A stretch of 64,000 bases of DNA from Tiliqua scincoides (lineage: Eukaryota; Chordata; Lepidosauria; Squamata; Scincidae): positions 3,127,029-3,191,028 of the forward strand of contig NC_089825.1 of the NCBI RefSeq assembly GCF_035046505.1. The letters are read 5' to 3'. Each line of letters starts with the position of its first letter. Position 1 is the first letter of the stretch. This document shows positions 21,940 through 30,905 of the stretch, piece after piece. A program made the position numbers and the translations under genes. The notes under the pieces are model-generated. The model did not search any database and was not told the origin of the DNA. It saw only the letters and a program-made list of their open reading frames with translations.

Positions 21940-23037
21940 TGTATTGGCAACCTTCAGTCTCGAAAGACTATGGTATCGCGCTCTGAAAGGTGGTTCTGGC
22001 ACAGCGTCTAGTGTGGCTGAAAAGGCCAATCCGGGAGTGACAATCCCTTCCACACCGGGAGCAAGTGCAGGCTGTCCCTGGTCTGTCTCCCTGGCTATGG
22101 GCCTTCCTTCTTTGCCTCTTAGCCTCAGACTGTTGGCAAAGTGTCTCTTCAAACTGGGAAAGGCCATGCTGCACAGCCTGCCTCCAAGCGGGCCGCTCAG
22201 AGGCCAGGGTTTCCCACTTGTTGAGGTCCATCCCTAAGGCCTTCAGATCCCTCTTGCAGATGTCCTTGTATCGCAGCTGTGGTCTACCTGTAGGGCGCTT
22301 TCCTTGCACGAGTTCTCCATAGAGGAGATCCTTTGGGATCCGGCCATCATCCATTCTCACGACATGACCGAGCCAACGCAGGCGTCTCTGTTTCAGCAGT
22401 GAATACATGCTAGGGATTCCAGCACGTTCCAGGACTGTGTTGTTTGGAACTTTGTCCTGCCAGGTGATGCCGAGGATGCGTCGGAGGCAGCGCATGTGGA
22501 ACGCGTTCAGTTTCCTCTCCTGTTGTGAGCGAAGAGTCCATGACTCGCTGCAGTACAGAAGTGTACTCAGGACGCAAGCTCTGTAGACCTGGATCTTGGT
22601 ATGTTCCGTCAGCTTCTTGTTGGACCAGACTCTCTTTGTGAGTCTGGAAAACGTGGTAGCTGCTTTACCGATGCGCTTGTTTAGCTCGGTATCGAGAGAA
22701 TGAGTGTCGGAGATCGTTGAGCCAAGGTACACAAAGTCATGGACAACCTCCAGTTCATGCTCAGAGATTGTAATGCAGGGAGGTGAGTCCACATCCTGAA
22801 CCATGACCTGTGTTTTCTTCAGGCTGATTGTCAGTCCAAAATCTTGGCAGGCCTTGCTAAAACGATCCATGAGCTGCTGGAGATCTTTGGCAGAGTGGGT
22901 AGTGACAGCTGCATCGTCGGCAAAGAGGAAGTCACGCAGACATTTCAGCTGGACTTTGGATTTTGCTCTCAGTCTGGAGAGGTTGAAGAGCTTTCCGTCT
23001 GATCTGGTCCGGAGATAGATGCCTTCTGTTGCAGTTC
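21940..23037 (-). mobile_element. RTE-like LINE, 5'-truncated, 15-bp target duplication
   Basis: The minus strand encodes, in an open frame of 362 codons, the RT end (FLFADDAAVTTHS) and the C-terminal domain up to CSRCGRDCHSRIGL. The target duplication CAAGAATCACATTAT is at 21925-21939 and 23038-23052. It inserted right at the 3' end of the SINE-like piece, tail to tail. Confidence 0.92.
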
Positions 23038-23339
23038 CAAGAATCACATTATACATAATTTATTAATTACAAGAAGGCTATGTGCTAAGTTCCAGGACAT
23101 GAGGCTAAAAGAGAGGACATGTCCTGGAAAAAGAGGACATCTGGTCACCCTGCCCCAGCTTGCACACTCATGCTGCTCCCAGCCAAGCAGGCTTCCGTGT
23201 GAACACTAAAATCAGGTCTGAACATTATGCAGGGTGAGCTGCAAGAGTTCTCAGTCTGTGCCAATGGCTGCCTGGCCCATCTACCAAGCAGATGGTGCAG
23301 TTCATGTAGACTAGTGTATCTATAGCTATATACAGCAGT

Positions 23340-23660
23340 GGGTCTCACACATTTAGCACCAGGACCCACTTTTTAGAATGACAATCTGTCAGGACCCACT
23401 GGAAGTGACATAATCAAACAGGAACATTTTTAACAATCCTAGGCTACAATCCTACCCACACTTACCCAGGAGTAAGTCCCATTTACTATCATTGTTAAAA
23501 GAATAGACATAGTAGCTTGTTAAAAGTATAGATCTGTAACATTTCCCCAAGTGCAGTCACATACCATGGTAGCATGGAATCTAATAAAATAAAATATTGA
23601 AATAAATGGGGACCCGCCTGAAATGGGCTCACAACCCACCTAGTGGGTCCTGAAACACTG
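23340..23660 (+). mobile_element. hAT-like MITE
   Basis: It begins CAGTGGGTCTCACACATTTAG, carries AGGACCCACTGGAAGTGACAT and ends GGGTCCTGAAACACTG, whose reverse complement resembles the start. The target duplication is not clear. Confidence 0.55.
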
Positions 23661-23711
23661 AATATAGGAACACTTGGCTCATTTGGCCCAGTGTTGCCTC
23701 AGACCAGTTGG

Positions 23712-23802
23712 ACAGCCCAATCCTATCCACACTTTCCTGGGAGTAAGCCTCATTGACTCAAATGGGACTGACTTCTGAGTACCCATGCACAGGACTGGGC
23801 TG
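23712..23802. repeat. short dispersed squamate repeat with inverted ends
   Basis: CAGCCCAATCCTATCCACAC at one side and CATGCACAGGACTGGGCTG at the other form imperfect inverted repeats around CTGGGAGTAAGCCTCATTGA. Pieces of related sequence occur near 23455, 28720, 35790 and 38030. Confidence 0.5.
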
Positions 23803-23996
23803 TCAGCAAGTCCCACCGAGCTCCAGGACCAATCCTATACAACAGGCATGTCCAACTTCGAACAGATAGTGATCTTTTTCTGGCCAAAAGTGCTGGTGAT
23901 CTACCACCATGAAAATTAAGTTTCAAATTAAATTTTAACCCAATAAAGTTGGATGATTCCCCCCCCCATTTTTAATGAACCTTCTGTCATTTACTT

Positions 23997-26044
23997 CCTG
24001 ATACATACAAACCCCTCTCCTGCCCCTCCCCCCTGCATCCCGTTTGCCTCACCACTGCTCCCTGTTCAACTTCAACCTTGCTCTTCTGTTCAACCTTGCT
24101 CCTCTGAAGTCTGCAACAGGCGAGGTCATCCAGGATCGGGTGCAGCAGATGGAACACTGGGTGCAGCACTACTCTGAGCTATATTCCAGAGAAAATGTAG
24201 TCACCGAAGAAGCGCTGAACAACATTGAGTGCCTGCCTGTGCTGGAGGAGCTTGACAGTGAACCAACCCTAGAAGAACTTCACGTGGCCCTGGACTCCCT
24301 TGCCTTTGGCAAGGCACCTGGAAAAGACAGCATCCCTGCTGAAGTCCTAAAGTGCTGCAAAGAGATCATCATCACTGAGCTGCATGAAATCCTTTGTCTC
24401 TGCTGGAGAGAAGGTGGAGTACCTCAAGACATGAGGGATGCAAACATCATCACGCTGTACAAGAACAAAGGCGACAGGGGTGACTGCAACAACTACCGTG
24501 GCATCTCTCTCCTTAGCGTTGTAGGAAAGTTGTTTGCCCGAGTTGCACTAAAGAGGCTCCAGGTACTTGCAGAGAGCGTCTATCCAGAATCGCAGTACGG
24601 ATTCCGAGCCAACAGGTCCACCACTATTATGGTGTTCTCCCTTAGACAGCTGCAGGAGAAATGCAGGGAACAACGACAGCCACTCTTTATAGCCTTCATA
24701 GATCTCACAAAGGCTTTCGACCTGGTCAGCAGGGATGGCCTCTTCAAGATTCTCCCCAAGATTGGATGTCCACCCAGGCTCCTCAGCATCATCAGATCCT
24801 TCCACAAGGACATGAAGGGCACTGTTGTCTTTGATGGCTCCACATCAGACCCCTTTGACATCCGAAGCGGCGTGAAGCAGGGCTGTGTTCTTGCACCAAC
24901 CTTGTTTGGGATCTTCTTCGCTGTCCTGCTGAAGCAGGCCTTTGGAACTACAACAGAAGGCATCTATCTCCGGACCAGATCAGATGGAAAGCTCTTCAAC
25001 CTCTCCAGACTGAGAGCAAAGTCCAAAGTCCAGCTGAAATGTCTGCGTGATTTCCTCTTTGCCGACGATGCAGCTATCACTACCCATTCTGCCAAAGATC
25101 TCCAGCAGCTCATGGATCGTTTTAGCAAGGCCTGCCAAGATTTTGGACTGACAATCAGCCTGAAGAAAACACAGATCATGGTTCAGGATGTGGACTCACC
25201 TCCCTGCATTACAATCTCTGAGCATGAACTGGAGGTTGTCCATGACTTTGTGTACCTTGGCTCAACGATCTCCGACACTCTTTCTCTCGATACCGAGCTA
25301 AACAAACGCATCGGTAAAGCAGCTACCACGTTTTCCAGACTCAGAAAGAGAGTCTGGTCCAACAAGAAGCTGACGGAACATACCAAGATCCAGGTCTACA
25401 GAGCTTGCGTCCTGAGTACACTTCTGTACTGCAGCGAGTCATGGACTCTTCACTCACAACAGGAGAGGAAACTGAATGCTTTCCACATGCGCTGCCTCCG
25501 ACGTATTCTCGGCATCACCTGGCAGGACAAAGTTCCAAACAACACAGTCCTGGAACGTGCTGGAATCCCTAGCATGTATGCACTACTGAAACAGAGACGC
25601 CTGCGTTGGCTCGGTCATGTCGTGAGAATGGATGATGACCGGATCCCAAAGGATCTCCTCTATGGAGAACTCGTACAAGGAAAGCGCCCTACAGGTAGAC
25701 CACAGCTGCGATACAAGGACATCTGCAAGAGGGATCTGAAGGCCTTAGGAGTGGACCTCAACAAGTGGCAAACCCTGGCCTCTGAGCGGCCCGCTTGGAG
25801 GCAGGCTGTGCAGCATGGCCTTTCCCAGTTTGAAGAGACACTTGGCCAACAGTCTGAGGCTAAGAGGCAAAGAAGGAAGGCCCATAGCCAGGGAGACAGG
25901 CCAGGGACAGCCTGCACTTGCTCCCAGTGTGGAAGGGATTGTCACTCCCGAATCGGCCTTTTCAGCCACACTAGACGCTGTTCCAGAACCACCTTTCAGA
26001 GCGCGATACCATAGTCTTTCGAGACTGAAGGTTGCCAACGACAA
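23997..26044 (+). mobile_element. RTE-like LINE, 2-kb copy with 12-bp target duplication
   Basis: The duplication TGTCATTTACTT is at 23985-23996 and 26045-26056. The first 110 bases are C/T-rich with no coding similarity to the other copies; LINE coding sequence starts near 24110. The 3' end is CCATAGTCTTTCGAGACTG...GGTTGCCAACGACAA. Confidence 0.9.
24110..26014 (+). CDS. RTE-like LINE reverse transcriptase, open frame of about 634 codons
   Basis: The frame reads through a complete RT domain: AFGKAPGKDSIPAEVLK, NYRGISLLSVVGK, YGFRANRSTT, AFIDLTKAFDLVSRDGL, SGVKQGCVLAPTLFG, FLFADDAAITTHS with the catalytic Asp pair, and VYLGSTI. A C-terminal domain follows with CRRQ-type motifs (LLYCSESWTL, MRCLRRILGITWQDK, GHVVRMDD) and a final zinc-binding pattern C-x-C-x2-C-GRDC-x-SRIGLFSH-x3-C. 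The endonuclease is missing through 5' truncation. The first ATG is internal; the frame opens with TTG at 24044. The RT wording and the Cys/His tail suggest the RTE/Rex3-like group; the exact clade is not certain. No frameshift or stop, so this is a young copy. Confidence 0.85.
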   Translation, partial: SATGEVIQDRVQQMEHWVQHYSELYSRENVVTEEALNNIECLPVLEELDSEPTLEELHVALDSLAFGKAPGKDSIPAEVLKCCKEIIITELHEILCLCWREGGVPQDMRDANIITLYKNKGDRGDCNNYRGISLLSVVGKLFARVALKRLQVLAESVYPESQYGFRANRSTTIMVFSLRQLQEKCREQRQPLFIAFIDLTKAFDLVSRDGLFKILPKIGCPPRLLSIIRSFHKDMKGTVVFDGSTSDPFDIRSGVKQGCVLAPTLFGIFFAVLLKQAFGTTTEGIYLRTRSDGKLFNLSRLRAKSKVQLKCLRDFLFADDAAITTHSAKDLQQLMDRFSKACQDFGLTISLKKTQIMVQDVDSPPCITISEHELEVVHDFVYLGSTISDTLSLDTELNKRIGKAATTFSRLRKRVWSNKKLTEHTKIQVYRACVLSTLLYCSESWTLHSQQERKLNAFHMRCLRRILGITWQDKVPNNTVLERAGIPSMYALLKQRRLRWLGHVVRMDDDRIPKDLLYGELVQGKRPTGRPQLRYKDICKRDLKALGVDLNKWQTLASERPAWRQAVQHGLSQFEETLGQQSEAKRQRRKAHSQGDRPGTACTCSQCGRDCHSRIGLFSHTRRCSRTTFQSAIP

Positions 26045-26270
26045 TGTCATTTACTTGGATGTGATCAGCTGTTAAGCAAATTAAGCAAAAACAAAACAGA
26101 GAGACGAAGATCCAGTAAGAACTGCGAGGGAGAATGGAAAGTACATTTTTTCTTAAAGTTTTATTGAGTAATAACTTTCTTTAACTTTTATTGAGTAATT
26201 TGTGTTAAATTTAGGTCAAGTATTGATCCAGGCTGATCTTGCACAATCTTTAATATTTTGCTCTTGCTCA

Positions 26271-27026
26271 TTAGTGAGACATCTGAGCCTGCATTTCATC
26301 CACCAGCTTTTTGAAGTTGGGTGAATATTGCGTGAGGGCCAGTCTCAGAGAATCCTGGAGATGTTCATCTGTCATGTTGGAACGTTGTGTACTCTTTGTC
26401 ATTTGCAGATGGGAATGCAGTTTCACACAAATAAGTTGAACCGAAACAGGAGTGTACAGCTTCACTGCATCTTCTCAAGTTGGGAAATTTGTCTCTAGGC
26501 ACTAGCTTCCAAAACGATTCTTGCTCAGCATGGGTCTTGAGAAGAATGTCATTTTTAAGGGTTAATATTTCGGCAGGCTGTGCAGCATGACCTTTCCCAG
26601 TTTGAAGAGACACTTGGCCAACAGTCTGAGGCAAAGAGGCAAAGAAGGAAGGCCCATAGCCAGGGAGACAGACCAGGGACAGACTGCACTTGCTGCCAGT
26701 GTGGAAGGGATTGTCACTCCCGAATTGGCCTTTTCAGTCACACTAGACGCTGTTCCAGAACCACCATTCGGAGCGCGATACCATAGTCTTTCGAGACTGA
26801 AGGTTGCCAACACGCACATTTCGTTTTCAAGAGATGGCTTGTTCAATGAGTAATTTTTATTGATAGCAGTTTCTTTAATGTCCACATCTACTTTGAATGG
26901 GTATGACAAGTACTCCACAACTGTTCCAATTTTTTGGAAGTCACAGAATCTGTTTTCGAATTCCTGGATAACAGAACAGATTTCTGTCTCATACTTTGTT
27001 GCAGTGACCCTTGGGGGAGCAACCAA
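26271..27026 (-). pseudogene. hAT transposase C-terminal remnant
   Basis: The minus strand shows, in broken frames, KYETEICSVIQEFENRFCDF, then LTLKNDILLKTHAEQESFWK, LVPRDKFPNLRRC, FGSTYLCETAF and TDEHLQDSLRLALTQYSPNF. This is the C-terminal dimerisation region of hAT transposases of the kind also found in domesticated genes such as SCAND3, EPM2AIP1 and GTF2IRD2. The frame is split by an RTE insertion and by shifts near the FGSTYLCETAF block, so it is not a working gene. Confidence 0.75.
26573..26817 (+). mobile_element. short RTE-like LINE 3' fragment inside the hAT transposase
   Basis: It covers the last 70 codons (CGRDCHSRIGLFSHTRRC) and the GGTTGCCAAC tail. ATTTCG on both sides (26567-26572 and 26818-26823) is a plausible short target duplication. 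Confidence 0.85.
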
Positions 27027-27320
27027 TCCCCCAGGCTAGGTTGCTGGATAAGTGCAGGAAAGAATCAAGGAGCCAAGGAAGAGACGAGAGACAGACTTTT
27101 AGATTTAAAGCAGAGAGAGAAAAGCTGATTCTACTAGCCTCCTCCTGCGTTTTTATTGTACTTGCAACATTAACAGCTACATTCAGTTCTCAGATAAAGC
27201 CACATTAGAATCTCATACAGGGGTGAGAACAATGGGTGCTTCTTCACAGAGTGCTGTATCAGCTATTGTCACACTTCAGCCTGGGAACTAGCATCCCTGT
27301 CGGTTTGCCAACAAGGGAGG
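27015..27320 (-). mobile_element. possible LTR-like fragment, unclassified
   Basis: On the minus strand an AATAAAAACG signal is followed by GAGTCTGTCTCTCGTCTCTT-like sequence, which resembles the R/U5 part of a retroviral LTR. The support is weak and no internal region was seen. Confidence 0.25.
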
Positions 27321-28530
27321 GTTTGCCCGCAATTGCCATCGCACCAAGGCTTTCTGTGTGCTTCTGCTTAAGCACATAAAAACACCACAATACTTCTCGT
27401 TCTGAAAAACAAAATTTGGATATTGTCCCAGATTGACGCCTGTGGCCTGTGGCGTCTCATCGTAGGGCGTGGGCGGTGGCCCCCTGGGGTACCTGCAAAC
27501 TATTGGCATAAAAACAACAAGCGCCCCCAATACACCCGCAGGCAAGATTCCTGCAGGCAGGGAAAAAAGACAGGCAAAGGATCGGCGGCAGCAGCAAGCC
27601 CTCGGCAGACGACCTGCCGGCACGAGCTCTCTCCTAGCGATGGGGCGAGCTGCTGGAGAGATGGAGCCAAGTGGGCTGGCGATCTACCTCTGACTCTTCC
27701 GCGATCTACAGGTAGATCAAGTGGAGGAGCATCACTGAGGCTTCATCAACGTAAGAGAACATTTGTTCCCTTACCTCAGGGCTGCATTGGTGCTGAAATG
27801 TTGGGTTGGTTTGGGCCATCAGTCAGGCAATTTCAAATCTTACATAACTCAGGTCTAACATCATCTGCACAACACTGCATTTACGCAACAGGGATCAAAT
27901 GTGTATACCTGTGTTGGCTGGGCAAAAATGGATTAACAATTGTATGGATGGGCTAACCATGACACCCTGGCAACTCCTAGTATGTCCCATGCTTACTATT
28001 ATGTTCAAAGGAATTGTGGGAGAAGGAGGAATGTGTGGAGATTGGGGGCTAGATTGCCACCTTCCATGTTGATTTTTTTTGGGGGGGGGGTGCTGTGGCA
28101 GGTTGGGGGCAACAGTGGGTAGTGAGTAGAGCCATCCCTGCCTGTATCACTTGAACGCCAGATGGGGAACTGAACTTTTGTATGTTCACCCATACTAGGG
28201 GGAAAAAACCCTCTTCCCATAAATAAGACTGCTAAAAAAAATTAAGTGTTTGTTTTTTTAAGCACAGGCCTCTTTGATGACTAATATTTTAAACAGTATT
28301 TATATACCTCTTTTCAACAAAAAGCTTACAAAGCAGTTTATAGAGAAAATCTGAATAGCTGAATCTGAAGTATATGAACATTCAGGAATTCCAACCAACC
28401 ACTGCTGGTTGGGGAATATGGGAATATATAGGAAGATCATGCAATTGTGAGTTCAGCTGTCCACGTGTTTGGCTGGAAAAAAGGTATGCAACAACCCTTC
28501 ATCATAGCAAAGAGCTACATTTGCTCAAGT
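27321..28530. other. intergenic, one short foldback repeat
   Basis: No gene is seen. The stretch 27863-27932 is a second, diverged copy of the short foldback element found at 54206-54268. Confidence 0.45.
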
Positions 28531-28539
28531 GTCCTGGAA

Positions 28540-28740
28540 TGGCACCAAAGGGGGAAGGGGAGGGACACTTCCCAACACTGAAAGGCTCCATTCACAAGCT
28601 AGCGGGGGTGCAAAGCACTAAGTTTTGCTGGGAGCCTCCTTTAGCGGAAAGCCTCTGTTGTGCACCCACCACCTGGAACGGCTCCAAAGGGGAGGGGAAG
28701 GGGCCCACTGAGTTCAACTGGACTTCCTAGGAAAGCATGC
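28540..28740 (+). mobile_element. diverged palindromic hAT-like MITE
   Basis: GGAATGGCACCAAAGGGGGA and AACGGCTCCAAAGGGGAGGG flank inverted segments like those of the 15979-16200 family. Confidence 0.4.
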
Positions 28741-28755
28741 TTAGGATTGCAGCCT

Positions 28756-28812
28756 TAACATAAGAAGAGCCTTCCTGGATCAGGCCAAAGGGGGCCCAGC
28801 TAGTTCAAGTTG
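28756..28812 (-). mobile_element. CR1 3' tail fragment
   Basis: ACATAAGAAGAGCCTTCCTG and GATCAGGCCAAAGG are the reverse complement of a CR1 terminus. Confidence 0.6.
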
Positions 28813-28814
28813 CT

Positions 28815-30262
28815 GTATCAACTATCATCAAAGATAGGATCTCAAAACACATAGACAAACAGGCCTTGCTGAGGGAGAGTCAGCATGGCTTCTGTAAGGG
28901 TAAGTCTTGCCTCACGAACCTTATAGAATTCTTTGAAAAGGTCAACAGGCATGTGGATGTGGGAGAACCTGTGGACATTATCTATCTGGACTTTCAGAAG
29001 GCGTTCAACACGGTCCCTCAGCAAAGGCTATTGAAAAATCTCCACAGTCAGGGAATTAGAGGACAGGTCCTGTCATGGACTGAGAACTGGTTGAAGACCA
29101 GGAAACAGAGAGTGGGTGTCAATGGGCAATTTTCACAATGGAGAGAGGTGAAAAGCGGTGTGCCCCAAGGATCTGTCCTGGGACCGGTGCTTTTCAACCT
29201 CTTCATAAATGACCTGGAGACAGGGTTGAGCAGTGAGGTGGCTAAGTTTGCAGACGACACCAAACTTTTCCAAGTGGTGAAGACCAGAAGTGATTGTGAG
29301 GAGCTCCAGAAAGATCTCTCCAGACTGGCAGAATGGGCAGCAAAACGGCAGATGCGCTTCAATGTCAGTAAGTGTAAAGTCATGCACATTGGGGCAAAAA
29401 ATCAAAACTTTAGATATAGGCTGATGGGTTCTGAGCTGTCTGTGACAGATCAGGAGAGAGATCTTGGGGTGGTGGTGGACAGGTCAATGAAAGTGTCGAC
29501 CCAATGTGCGGTGGCAGTGAAGAAGGCCAATTCTATGCTTGGGATCATTAGGAAGGGTATTGAGAACAAAACGGCTAGTATTATAATGCCGTTGTACAAA
29601 TCGATGGTAAGGCCACACCTGGAGTATTGTGTCCAGTTCTGGTCGCCACATCTCAAAAAAGACATAGTGGAAATGGAAAAGGTGCAAAAGAGAGCGACTA
29701 AGATGATTACGGGGCTGGGGCACTTTCCTTATGAGGAAAGGCTACGGCGTTTGGGTCTCTTCAGCCTAGAAAAGAGACTCCTGAGGGGGGACATGATTGA
29801 GACATACAAAATTATGCAGGGGATGGACAGAGTGGATAGGGAGATGCTCTTTACACTCTCACATAATACCAGAACCAGGGGACATCCACTAAAATTGAGT
29901 GTTGGGCGGGTTAGGACAGACAAAAGAAAATATTTCTTTACTCAGCGCGTGGTCGGTCTGTGGAACTCCTTGCCACAGGATGTGGTGCTGGCAGGATGTG
30001 GTGCTGGCCTTTAAAAGGGGATTGGACAAGTTTCTGGAGGAAAAATTCATTACGGGGTACAAGCCATGATGTGTATGCGCAACCTCCTGATTTTAGAAAT
30101 GGGTTATGTCAAAATGCCAGATGCAAGGGAGGGCACCAGGATGAGGTCTCTTGTTATCTGGTGTGCTCCCTGGGGCATTTGGTGGGCCATTTGTGAGATA
30201 CAGGAAGCTGGACTAGATGGGCCTATGGCCTGATCCAGTGGGGCTGTTCTTATGTTCTTATC
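28815..30262 (+). mobile_element. CR1 LINE, 5'-truncated
   Basis: It starts in the RT at IKDRISKHIDKQALL and runs to the TTCTTATG tail. It differs from the youngest copies at more positions and is slightly older. The ORF2 frame 28866-30014 is open, but a direct duplication of AGGATGTGGTGCTGGC near 29976-30008 replaces the normal [10 protein letters not shown] segment and ends the frame early. Confidence 0.93.
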
Positions 30263-30264
30263 AC

Positions 30265-30836
30265 ACAGAGGCCCACCAGATGCCTCTGGGAGCACACAAG
30301 ACCACAAAAGACCTGCATCCTTGTGCCCCCCCTCGAATCTGGCATTTTGAGGTGGCCACTTCCAAAATCAGGAGGTTGCACAGACCCTTCATGGCTTATA
30401 GCGTGTGATGGACTTTTCCTCCATCAATCAATCTGTCCAGCCCCCTTTTCAAGGCATCCAGGCCAGATGCCATCAACCGGCAGGGAGTTCCACAGACTGA
30501 TGACACATTGGAACTCCTCATGGCTTGTCACCTGTGATGGACTTTTCCTCCAGAACTCTGCTAGTCCCCTTTCAAGGCATCTAGGCGAGTCCAGTCACCA
30601 TGTCCTGTGGCAAGGAGTTCCAAGGGTAAAGGACTGCTCACAACTAGAGATGAGCCAAGCTGAACTCAGGAGGTACCCATCATGGCTTGTCACCCATGGT
30701 GGACTTTCCTCCAGAAATGTGTGCAGCCCCCTTTCCAAGCCTTCCAGGCCAGACGGCGCCACCACACCCTGTGGCAAGGAGTTCCACGGATTAATGACAC
30801 GGTGGAGCTCCTCGTGACTTGTCACGCAGTGGCGTA
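30265..30836 (-). repeat. tandem array of CR1 3'-end segments
   Basis: Three consecutive units on the minus strand each contain the CR1 words TCATGGCTTG, GTGATGGACTTTTCCTCCA and AAGGAGTTCC in the same order (about 30385, 30515 and 30680), with a period of 140-180 bases. The outermost unit also has the CR1 UTR (GATCTAGTGG-type is lost, CAGGAGGTTG present). This looks like local tandem duplication or serial insertion of old CR1 ends. Confidence 0.65.
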
Positions 30837-30905
30837 GCTGGAGGGGGTGCAGCGTCCAGTCTGGCGGGGAGCGGGCAAGCGGCCCCTCCCTTCGGAGCCA
30901 TTCTC

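Larger units (their letters stand above)
21334..23152 (+). mobile_element. hAT-like DNA element with 8-bp target duplication, carrying two insertions
   Basis: The ends are AGGGTGACCAGACGTC and GACATCTGGTCACCCTG, inverted repeats of each other. The flanks are CCCCAGCT at 21326-21333 and 23153-23160, an 8-bp target duplication as made by hAT transposases. The element proper is short; a SINE-like piece and an RTE LINE account for most of the length. Confidence 0.8.
23845..27010 (-). mobile_element. old autonomous hAT transposon, broken, with two RTE insertions
   Basis: The plus-strand left end CAGGCATGTCCAACTT is a Charlie-like terminus. The coding remnant lies on the minus strand at 26271-27026. 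The right terminus is not clear, so the end is approximate. RTE insertions occupy 23997-26044 and 26573-26817. Confidence 0.55.
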
